From: Smittium mucronatum
Taxonomy: Eukaryota; Kickxellomycota; Harpellomycetes; Harpellales; Legeriomycetaceae
Reading direction: 5' to 3'
NCBI GenBank assembly: GCA_001953115.1
Contig: LSSL01001283.1
Location: forward strand, 1-54,680
DNA: 54,680 nucleotides
A program made the translations under genes and the position numbers. Numbering within the stretch: the stretch's first letter is position 1; each line of letters opens with the position of its first letter. This document shows, piece by piece, positions 45,597 to 54,680 of this stretch. The notes under the pieces were generated by a model that was not told the DNA's origin, made no database searches, and saw nothing but the letters and a program-made list of their open reading frames with translations.

Positions 45597-48500
45597 ATGA
45601 GGGTAGATGAGCTTATCATAGATGGTTTTAAGTCATATGCTTCCAGAACCCACATAAAGGGTTGGGATCCTGAATTCAATGCTATTACGGGTTTAAATGG
45701 TTCAGGGAAGTCAAACATCTTGGATGCTTTCTGCTTTGTTTTGGGTATAAAAAATTACAAAATGGTAATCAGTACTCTAAAAATAAAAATATTAATATAC
45801 ATTAGTTTTTTTTGTACCAATTGTATTATATATTTTAGCTTCGATCGAGTAATATAATGGATCTGATTTATAAAAAGGGCCAGGCTGGTATAACCAAAGC
45901 ATCTGTTACAATTGTGTTTGACAACTCTGACAAGAAAACTAGCCCACCTGGCTACGAAGAATGCCGCCAAATCACATTAACACGTCAGGTTAGATCCATC
46001 ATTTCGTTATAAGGATTACTTATACAAGTTCAAGATTTAAAAACATCTTTATTATATAGATCATGGTTGGAGGAAAAAGTAAATATATGATTAATGGTCA
46101 CAATTCCCAGGAACAAACAGTTTCAAACATGCTACAAGCGGTGCAACTTAATATCAACAATCCTCATTTTTTAATCATGCAGGGAAAAATTACACAAGTA
46201 TTAAATATGCAGCCTAAAGAAATCTTGTCAATGATCGAGGAGGCTGCTGGTACACGTATGTTTGAAGATCGAAAAGAAAAAGCGATTAAAACTATTTCAA
46301 AGAAAGAAAAAAAGATCGAAGAAATTCAAGTGGTATTTTTTCAATATTATAGATTATCATTTTTCAGATTAAATATTCACCAATTATTTCTAGATTCTTA
46401 AAGAAGAAATATCACCCAAATTGGACAAGCTTAGAGCTGAAAAACAGGGCTTTCTTGAATACCAAAAGGTTAACTCGGAATTCGATAGATTACAAAGATT
46501 AGTGACAGCATATGAATATACAAAGGCTGAGGTAGAATAAAAAAAAACATTCACTAATAAGATTTTTATTTTAAGATTTTTTTTAACCAATAGGAAAGAA
46601 TAAATGCCTCTGAGGATATTCTTAACCTAAATCAAAGGAAATTAGATTCTGAGTTGAGAAAAGCTGAGCAATTAAAAGCTGAAATAAATAATATAGTCGA
46701 TAGTAAAAATGAAATCACGGAGAAAAGAAAAAAGGTACACTTTAATAATTTTAGATCTTTTCTTTTTTTTTTTTAAAAAAAAAAATTTTTAATTCCAATA
46801 GGAGGCAAAAAAAAATGGAGATCTTCAAACAAATCAAGACAATATGAATTTGTTAGGAAAGCAAATGGTAAAATTGAAGACAAAGTTAGACATTATCGAA
46901 TCCTCATATTTAGAAGAAATTAACAATCAAAAAGAAGTCCAAATATCCATCGAAAGGGTATATCTAACTTTTTATCATAAATTTTTGTCAACAAATTTTT
47001 TTTATTAAGTATTTTCTAATAATTAAATTAATTCAATAGGCTGAAAAAATCCTTAAAACTGCTCAGGATAAATATGTTTTAAAGAATTCAGAGTTTGAAA
47101 AAGAAAAATCAATTCTAAATGATCGAAAAATTATGATTCAGAAATTAGATCAATTGGTTCAGTCTTTAACTACTGGTGTGACATCTGATGAAGGAAAAGA
47201 TGGAGGGTTTGCCCAACAGCTCCAAGGTTAGATATTTTATTACCCTTTATTCAATCGTATCGATAATATATATATTATATTTATATTTAGATGCAATGGA
47301 GTCACAAGCAAATGCTAGAACCAAAATAGAACAAAGTCAGCTGAAGATTAAAATGTTGGATGCAGAGAAAGCTGGTCTTAAGCCAAAAGTAGTCATTGCA
47401 TACAAGGAGATAGGCCAGCTTTTAGCTAGAAAAAAGGAATTAGAGGATAAAATATCAGATATAAAGGTAGTTTAACATTGTTGTTTTTGAAACTCAAGGG
47501 AAAATTTGACCATCCGTCTCTTTTATATAAAATTCACAGGCTAGATTGCAGAGCTTGAATTATGATATCAAAACCGACAATGAATCGATCAAGATTATGG
47601 AATCCCAGCGTAAAATATATGATGAGCTCAAGAATGTAGGATATAATCACATTTAAAATTACATCTCATTTAAATTCTTTATTAACTGAATTTAGGATGA
47701 AAGAAAGATATCTGCTGGAGTTTCTAATTTGAATTTGGTTTTTGATGACCCTGAACCCAATTTCGATCGTCATAAAGTAAAAGGTGCTGTTGCTCAATTG
47801 GTCAGGCTTGATAAATCTTCTCTTTATGCGGCTCAAGCTCTCGAAGTTTGTGCTGGGGGCCGTCTCTACAATGTAATTTTCTTTTTCTCATTAAATTATT
47901 TACCCATTAATTTTATTTAATATTTAAAATCTAAATTACTTACCCTGTTTCTAGGTAGTTGTAGACAACGATTCTACCGGTGCTAAATTGTTAGAAAAAG
48001 GAAGGCTGCGGAAGCGTGTGACAATTATTCCATTAAACAAGATTAGTGGATACAAACCTTCAATAAATTCTATTAAGGCCGCAAAGGATCTGGCTCCCGG
48101 AAAAGTGGATCTGGCCTTGACATTTGTCGGTTATGACAAGGAGGTTGAATCAGCCATGGTTTATGTCTTTGGAAGTACATTGATTTGTGAAGGTAGAGTA
48201 ACCGATTTTTTGAAAATTTTTGGGTTGATTTATATATTTTGTTTTTTTATGTATTTAGATGCTATCACTGCCAAAAATGTTACTTTTAACAAGGCAGTAA
48301 AACTTAAATCTGTCACGCTAGACGGCGATGTTTATGATCCTTCTGGTACTTTGCAAGGGGGTAGTAGACCTTCCAACTCTGGAATTCTTGAAAAACTATC
48401 TCATCTAAACGAGATTAGATTGAGATTATCTGAGACTGAAAGCAAGATCAAAGTGCTGAGCAAAGATATTGAAGCAGCGTCTTCGACAAAAAAACTTTTC

Positions 48501-50103
48501 CAGTCTTTAAGTAACCAACTAGATTTAGATCAACATGCCCTTAGCCTTGTAATTCAACAAATAGAATCCAGTTCCAGCTCTAAACTTGAGAAAAGATTGA
48601 TAGAGATCGAAAACGAAACAGTTAGATATGTTAGTATTATAGAAGAGAACATGAAAATAGAGAAAGATTCTGTTGAACAATCCACTAAAATACATAAAGA
48701 CATGCAGGACTTTTCTAAAGATAAAGATGGTAAATTGTTTGAAATGAAGAGGGAGTTAGAGAATATGCTGCTGGAAGACGCCAAGTTACAACAGAAAGTA
48801 AAAGCTTTGCAAAAACATTCACAGGCAAGTGAATTGGAAAGAGACGAGATAGCCGCGGAATTGAAGCAATATCAGGAACAAAAGGATGCAAGTATTGAAG
48901 TAATTTCGCAACTAACTGCAAGCAAACAGGAAAATGAGAAGCTTTTGGTTTCATCCAAAAAAGAATTTGATGAAATAAACAAATTATTGGGTAATGCCCA
49001 ACTTCAGCTTGTTGGTTTCAATAATGAATTACACGAGTTAGAGGAATTGCATAAAAAAAAACTAATAGAACAAGGCTCTGTCGATCTATTGATCCAACAG
49101 ACGAATAGAGAAATTTCTAGAATCAATAATGAAGTTTCCGATTTGACAGAAATGCTGGACAAAATGTTAAAAGACCCGAACAACTCATGGATACTGGAAC
49201 TTAAGCATTTATTTGGGCAGTCTAATAGCGCATTTGATTTCGTGAAACAAGATCCAATGTTGGCTAAAAAGGATCTTTCCGTTTTGAAAGACAGGTTATC
49301 TATGCTGAAGAAAACAACAAACTTAACCGTGCAGTCTAATATTGATCAAGTTGAGAGCAGAGAGGTTGGTCTGAAGATGATGTTAAAAACTGTTCTTAAA
49401 GATAAACGCAAAATCCAAGATACCATTGTGACTTTGGATGAATACAAAGCCGAGGCGCTCGATAGAACCTGGAAAATAGTTGACAAGTAAAAATTATTTC
49501 ATTCATACCTTTAAAAAATCTAATTTTTCTTTAGCCCCTTATTTATATTTTTTAAAATTTTTTTTTTCCATTTTTATTGCATCAGGGATTTCGGAGCAAT
49601 ATTTTCAGACTTGCTTCCCGGAAATACCGCAAAACTAGAACCTCTTGAAGATATGCCAATTACATCTGGACTTCAGGTAAAGGTCAATCTTGGGGGTGTA
49701 TGGAAAAGCAGCTTGAGTGAATTGAGTGGAGGACAAAGGTAAAACTTTCTCCCCCTATAGTCTTGAATGAAGTTTGGAATAATAACTTTTTACGAAATTT
49801 TGAATTATATCCAATATGTGTTATCTAATTTATATATTTTTGTTTTTATAAAATAGATCCTTGATCGCTTTGTCTTTAATTTTGGCACTACTTCAGTTTA
49901 AACCGGCTCCAATGTATATATTGGATGAAATCGATGCTGCTCTTGATCTGAGCCATACTCAGAATATTGGAAGATTGTTTAAGTCCAGATTCAAAGGATC
50001 ACAATTTATAGTGGTTTCTTTAAAGGAAGGGATGTTTAACAACGCTAATGTACTGTTCAAAGTAAAATTTAAGAATGGAGTATCCACTGTTGAGAGGAAT
50101 TAA
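45597..50103 (+). CDS. SMC2: SMC2, condensin core ATPase
   Basis: Condensin subunit that pairs with SMC4 to compact mitotic chromosomes. Fourteen exons: 45597-45764, 45839-45988, 46060-46332, 46394-46531, 46594-46734, 46802-46957, 47040-47226, 47291-47466, 47540-47635, 47696-47872, 47955-48192, 48259-49486, 49586-49738 and 49857-50103. Every phase joins, giving 1175 residues (yeast 1170). Walker A is GLNGSGKS (32-39); the first head continues through [10 protein letters not shown] and [11 protein letters not shown]. Coiled coil fills about 170-500. The hinge is about 523-671 ([35 protein letters not shown]), followed by the returning coil. The second head has [13 protein letters not shown], the signature LSGGQR (1089-1094), Walker B YILDEID (D1117, E1118) and the D-loop ALDLSH. 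All catalytic residues are present, so it looks functional. Introns are short and AT-rich and end in TAG or CAG. The [12 protein letters not shown] junction and the [10 protein letters not shown] motif distinguish it from other SMC classes. Confidence 0.96.
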
Positions 50104-51227
50104 CCTTTCTTAATATAACTTTTTGATGACTTTTTATCCTATTTTTATTATTTAATACTTATACTAATTATCTCTCTGTGAACTGGCTTTATTGGTGAGA
50201 AATATTGTAGTTAATTTTTTTATCAATGGGATATAACTATTATAGGTCTCAGACTTATTTCTAGGTTATTTTATGCTGAACTGTGAGCATCCTCATTCCT
50301 CTATTATTTTGTGGCATTTATGTTAATTCGTAGATTTAGGATTTTATTTTATTTTGTAAGATACATCTTATCACACACACTATTATATGGATTCTATTGT
50401 ATTATTTTGGTCAATCTCTCTAGAAATATAGATCATTAGTATTAAATTATGGCTTTTTTAAAACAAAAATTATTTAGGGCATTAAATTATAACTAGCAGT
50501 TTATTTCAACAACTCAAAACTTTAGATAGCTGTTTATGGCAATCGTCACATCATGCAGTAAATAGAAGCCCCGAAACCACGAATAAACGCTTTTTGGGCT
50601 TGAACAATGGGATTTTATTGGTGGATAGGTATGAATAAACGAATTTTAATGTTTTTGATCCGATTTTTCTAGACCGATTGTTTTGTTAGCATAAGAATCG
50701 GCCAATGGAATATCTTCAGATCGATGCCATTTGTGATGTCTGGATGAAGTTTGGTAATAATTGATTAAATAGCAAGATTTCACACCACAAAAATGACAAA
50801 ACATCAACTAAATAAAAAAACAAAAAGAGACCCAATTACTTTGTATTTCACATTTTTGTAGCACTTTCAGACCAAATTGTATAAAATTGGCGCCTGAAAC
50901 CCAGTCGATGAACGAATAGCATTTTCAGTGTGTTGTAATAATTAGGTTGATCTCATATATCATCAAATAGAAGAATATTACATTCCATAGTCTAGAAACA
51001 CTATAAGATCAGAATTAGATATAAATGTTGATATGATTAGAATATTGAAAGAATAATAATCAGATCGTGTTTTTTGATGTTCAAAGCCGATTAAAAAAAA
51101 TACTGCGATTCATACGTTTTTATTTTAGAGTTTTTTGTTGTTGTATTGAGTAGTTTTTTTCCTTCAAATCTTGGCTGTTTACTCTGCTCTTTCAACTATA
51201 ATTTAGCTCATTAGCTTTCCAAGGAAA
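50104..51227. other. Intergenic region between SMC2 and the TMEM223-like gene
   Basis: 1.1 kb with no gene. Near 50870-50910 a short stretch with CTTTCAGACC on the left and GGCGCCTGAAA on the right resembles the ends of the inverted-terminal elements at 44 kb, possibly a collapsed copy. Otherwise only AT-rich sequence, including the SMC2 3' end and the promoter of the next gene. Confidence 0.5.
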
Positions 51228-52612
51228 ATGCTTGGAGTTAATTCAATGATTTCTAGAGTGGCAGCATTAAAAACGAACCTATCTTTTCCTGGTATAAATT
51301 TTTTAAACTTTTTTTTTTTTTTTTTTCGTATTATTGAATTAATGGTTTCGATAAAACTTGTGGAATTTGTATAGCCAACTTTTTAGGCTTCTCGAAATTT
51401 AATTCTACTAGAACTGAAAACTTAAATCTGAGCATATATAAAGGATATAATTCTGCTACTTTTATCCATTCTAATAGAAGGTACTATATCTATCTATGTA
51501 TTTTTAAAATCTTTGAATTTTAAACTTGAATTTTATTTTGAAAAGACGATTAGTATTTCTATTTATTTTTTCATTTATTTTATTGATACTAAAAGGATTT
51601 TTGGTAGGATTAATGGATATATTTATGCTTTCAAGAATCTTTAGCTTCTTGGTAAAGCACTGTTTTCTTATAATAATTTTTTTTTTCCCGTTTATTAGTT
51701 ATGTCAATTTAAGGAGGGAATATTCATTAAATAGATCTGTGGGTTCAGCGAAAAACGACATTGCTCTTAATAAAAGGAAAATACTAGCTTACTGGAAAAG
51801 CCGACCTGAAATCGTCATATATGTCCGAGGCGATAAACCAAGAAATCCAGCTTGGTTATACTTTTTGGCGGTTGGTCAAATGTTAATATGGTAAATATAT
51901 TAGACTATTGTAATTAATTTTAACTATAGCTTTAAAATGATTATAAATATCCCAACTAATTGATTGAATTGGTTCAATAATACTGATTTCTCGATTCGTT
52001 TATTAGGGCGAACTTGGCAGATTTGTCTTGGAACTATATGGTTGTTGATGATAATATGTAAGTCTATTTTAAATACATATTTACTATCATTTTATTTTTA
52101 GAAATAAGAGAATGTAAAATACATAAAGTATAAGAATTGTACATAAATTTACTAATAAGTTTTAATTTTATTAAATTGCAATAAGACCTGCTGAAGATCA
52201 AGAAATAAAGGAGCCTTCAAGTGCGCTTGCCGAAAAACAGTTGGATTCCCCTCTAAAACGGGGATCAATCTCTGCTGCGATTATATTGTTTGGACTTTCA
52301 GTATCTTCGGCCATTATTATCTACGCAACCCGTATTCTAGCTCGCGCATCGGTAGTAAATTCTGGCTCTGAACTCAGACTGGAAAGGATAGGATTTTTAA
52401 AGAAGCGAGTAGTTTCTACACATCCCATATCCACTCTATATTCGCAAAGTAAATTAGTAACAGGCAAAGGTCAAGATGGGCTTGGGGATGGATTGAATAG
52501 TCAATGGGTGCTTTCAAAATATGGAGGAGGAATGGGATACGTATTTGATAGAAAGGGTAAATTCAGTAACCCATCACATTTGGATATTATATTTTATCGA
52601 AATCTAAAATAA
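51228..52612 (+). CDS. TMEM223-like mitochondrial membrane protein
   Basis: Five exons: 51228-51291, 51387-51480, 51699-51890, 52007-52057 and 52186-52612, all in phase, giving 275 residues. The second intron (218 nt) is the longest and least certain; its 3' site follows a strong pyrimidine tract. The N-terminal 60 residues are rich in Arg, Ser, Asn and Ala and almost lack acidic residues, a typical mitochondrial presequence. After RPEIVIYVRGDKPR (88-101) come two membrane segments, about 103-124 (AWLYFLAVGQMLIWANLADL) and 162-183 (SISAAIILFGLSVSSAIIIY). The C-terminal segment GYVFDRKGKFSNPSHLD parallels the end of animal TMEM223 (FLLDKxGxFPNxxLFD), a mitochondrial inner-membrane protein linked to respiratory-chain assembly. 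The order strand, TM1, TM2, C-terminal domain matches that family. The gene converges on MET14 with 165 bp between them. The family assignment is by motif memory. Confidence 0.7.
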
Positions 52613-52777
52613 ATTTCAATTGTTTTTTTCGTTATCAAATGGAAAATTCTAACCCATATAATAAAAATCCCTATTAGCTTAAATAAAAAACATAATTACA
52701 CATTGGAAAATTATTAGTTTGAAGTTTATTTATATTCTCGGGCCACTCTATGTATTAAGTTAAAGAAGGCTAGGTAA

Positions 52778-53386
52778 TTATATAATTTTTTTCAAAGTGA
52801 GATATTCAACAATATTGTCCACAGATTCGTTTACAGCAAGATCACCAGTATCCAAATGGATTTCAGGTTTAACGGGTTCTTCATAAGGAGCTGAAATTCC
52901 TGTGAATTCCTTAATCAATCCTTGTCTAGCTTTCTGGTAAAGGCCTTTAGGATCTCTGCTTTCAGCGACTTCAATGGAGGAATCAACAAAGACCTCGACG
53001 AAATCCAAACCACTTTCAACATGAATGGCACGGGCCTGATCACGATCAGCAACATATGGACTGATAAAGCAAGCGATGCAAACAATGTTGGCATCGGCAA
53101 ACAAGCGGCAGACTTCTGAAATTCTTCGGATATTCTCAGTTCTGTCGGAAGCTGAAAAACCAAGATCTTTGTTTAAACCAAATCGGATATTGTCACCATC
53201 GAGAATGTATGCCTTGATTCCCTTTTGGAATAAAACCTTTTCGAGTTCAACTGCTATCGTACTTTTTCCGGAGCCCGAAAGCCCAGTTAGCCAAATAGTT
53301 GCACCCTTGTGGCCAAAGGCTGATTGTCTAGCCTCCCTAGAAACGCCACTATGATGCCAAGTGATATTTTTATCGTTGCTAGACAT
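52778..53386 (-). CDS. MET14: Adenylylsulfate (APS) kinase
   Basis: Phosphorylates adenosine 5'-phosphosulfate to PAPS with ATP, the second step of sulfate assimilation, in the cytosol. The 202-residue protein has exactly the length of yeast Met14 and needs no intron. It starts with NITWH, as yeast Met14 does. The P-loop is GLSGSGKST (35-43). DGDNIRFGLNKDLGFS carries the APS-binding Asp, Arg and Asn residues, and DRTENIRRI and FISPY follow as in the family. DPKGLYQKARQG and FTGISAPYEEP form the lid and product-binding region. There is no ATP-sulfurylase fusion and no regulatory extension, so it is the stand-alone kinase. All motif residues are intact and it should be active. The upstream 200 bp contain no obvious regulatory site that I can name. 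Confidence 0.97.
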   Translation of the reverse strand: MSSNDKNITWHHSGVSREARQSAFGHKGATIWLTGLSGSGKSTIAVELEKVLFQKGIKAYILDGDNIRFGLNKDLGFSASDRTENIRRISEVCRLFADANIVCIACFISPYVADRDQARAIHVESGLDFVEVFVDSSIEVAESRDPKGLYQKARQGLIKEFTGISAPYEEPVKPEIHLDTGDLAVNESVDNIVEYLTLKKII

Positions 53387-54491
53387 ATTGAATAAAGGTT
53401 AAAATGGTAGAATTGAATAAATATGAAAAGCCAAAAGTTTCTATTCACAAAAAAAACACAGGATTCTATTCCTTATTTATTCAGCAAAATTTCACACAGG
53501 TAAATCAGTATAAATTTTTGATTAAAAATTAAAAATCTCCGCCTATTTCATTGCATTGCGGAATTCTATTGTCAAATTGCACCATTATCCCTTTCCAGGC
53601 TCGATTAGTGCATTTAAACATTTCGACTGGCTTGATTTCTTGATTTATCCAATGAAGTATAGATATTATTAATCCAATGTTAAAATTGAAAGAAAAGTTA
53701 AAGACATTTTTTGTAATATCGGCCCTGAAAGGGCTAACCAAATCTACTATATATTTTTAAAAAACCGTCTATTTGCAACCAATTACCTAATAGGATTGAA
53801 GATAATGGGATTTCACACCAATATATTTAGGTAGGTTAATCCACAACCCCTCCCAAGCCTAAAATCATGTTGGATCCTAACCCACCAATCTCTTCAAGGC
53901 AGTTTTTTTAATATTTTTAATCAAGTTTTTTTATCTTGTAACAACAACATAAATAACTAAAATAAAACATATTTTAATATATAAATATGGCAAATTGTTA
54001 AAAAATCCGGTAAATTGGTGAAGCATATAACTGTTTTTTTACTGAGGCGATATTTTCGAATAACCTCTACTTAATAATCTGGTATTTTGTTAAATATTCT
54101 AACGTTAAACCAACATAATTTTTTCGAGTAAAATTCGCTGTTTTTTTTTACAGTTATCTTGTAATTTATTTTATTTCTAACATAACATTAATTAAAAACA
54201 CTCCTGCCGTAAGAAAAAGGGGTTTTAATATAGGATTAAAACTTATTTGAAAGGCACGATTGATTTTTAAGAACTCAGCTATAGCGAAAAGACTAACTTT
54301 AGACGAATGAAAAATAATAGAATTTCTGGTAATATATAAGAATCGATTTTCTCGTCATTATTTGTTAAAAGAATTTAAGCTATTATCTATCATAAAATGA
54401 ATATATCCAGAAAAAATTGGGTTCAAGCTGACTACTCAGAAACCAATAAAAGAATGGAAATTATTAGGATTTGCTACTCAAAGCTTAATAA
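53387..54491. other. Intergenic region upstream of MET14
   Basis: 1.1 kb without a gene. It contains the short inverted-terminal element at 53589-53733 about 200 bp upstream of the MET14 start. The remainder is AT-rich with no recognised feature. Confidence 0.55.
53589..53733. mobile_element. 145-bp inverted-terminal MITE upstream of MET14
   Basis: It begins CCCTTTCCAGG and ends CCCTGAAAGGG, flanked by TTAT and CTAA (TTAA-like). The interior shares TTGATTTATCCA with the element at 44896-45057. With its right end 350 bp from the MET14 ATG it may sit in that promoter. Confidence 0.6.
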
Positions 54492-54680
54492 AGGTACAAA
54501 ATTACCGTTTATTACCGTTTAAACAAAAATTTCAACTCTGGTGGAGGAGAATTAAGAATCGAATATTACTATGAAAATAATATTTTAAAAAAAATGCATA
54601 TCTCTAAACCTCATTCAATAGTATGTCCCGATTCTGTGCCAAATATGGTTAAGAGGAAAATTATTAATTATAGCAAAGAA
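54492..54680 (+). other. Open frame running off the window edge, unassigned
   Basis: A 63-codon frame without a stop from 54492 to the last base, containing FNSGGGELRIEYYY and KPHSIVCPDSVPN. Its composition is less low-complexity than chance frames elsewhere in the window. It could be the start of an exon or of another transposase relic. It is too short to identify. Confidence 0.3.

Noticed and set aside
51526..51698. Hydrophobic N-terminal extension (MNFILKRRLVFLFIF...) as the start of the TMEM223-like protein
   Set aside because: The upstream exons 51228-51291 and 51387-51480 provide an in-phase mitochondrial presequence, and the hydrophobic stretch ends in a strong pyrimidine tract plus TTAG acceptor, so it is better explained as intron. 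The alternative start cannot be fully excluded without transcripts.
53076..53354. 92-codon + strand frame opposite APS kinase
   Set aside because: Antisense shadow of a highly conserved gene.
1..54680. CRISPR arrays, rRNA or tRNA genes, bacterial operon signals
   Set aside because: None seen. The introns and gene families are eukaryotic; the tRNA-like stretch at 38439 lacks a B box and a cloverleaf.

Overview
The window is about 54.7 kb of very AT-rich eukaryotic DNA with scarce genes, short spliceosomal introns (GT-AG, branch-like TACTAAC/TACTAAT motifs) and large gene-free stretches. The clearest genes (an APS kinase closely resembling yeast Met14, SMC2, a forkhead factor and an Sld3/Treslin protein) point to a fungus. 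The intron density, extreme AT content, a TMEM223-like gene and an Sld3 gene with a Treslin-type N-terminus suggest an early-diverging (zygomycete-grade) lineage rather than a yeast. That placement is inference; no rRNA or other marker is present.

Layout: 1-19.3 kb is a transposon graveyard: a strongly G-depleted tract (2.7-3.66 kb), a decayed Tigger/pogo transposon (to 6087), a piggyBac transposase fragment (6.5 kb), a mariner-like MITE (14.9 kb), an 852-bp TTAA-flanked element (15.5 kb) and a GC-richer poly(A)-tailed retroelement with a perfect 14-bp target duplication (16.4-17.6 kb). A gene pair follows: a single-exon forkhead transcription factor (+, 19.4-21.5 kb) facing a five-exon Sld3/Treslin-like replication-initiation gene (-, 21.9-26.4 kb). 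From 26.4 to 40.9 kb is a second desert with a heptanucleotide satellite, a second copy of the TTAA element with a truncated retroelement inside it, and a second long copy of the retroelement in inverted orientation. Both long retroelement copies contain runs of N.

The right part holds an unrecognised intronless gene (-, 40.9-42.3 kb), a 3.3-kb intergenic region with several short inverted-terminal elements, SMC2 (14 exons, +, 45.6-50.1 kb), a five-exon mitochondrial TMEM223-like gene (+, 51.2-52.6 kb) and MET14 (APS kinase, -, 52.8-53.4 kb). There is no operon-like organisation. Two genes concern chromosome duplication and segregation (SLD3/TICRR and SMC2), but nothing in the sequence ties them together beyond proximity.

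Exon boundaries were worked out by hand from splice signals, reading-frame continuity and family similarity. All family calls rest on recognised motifs, not on searches.
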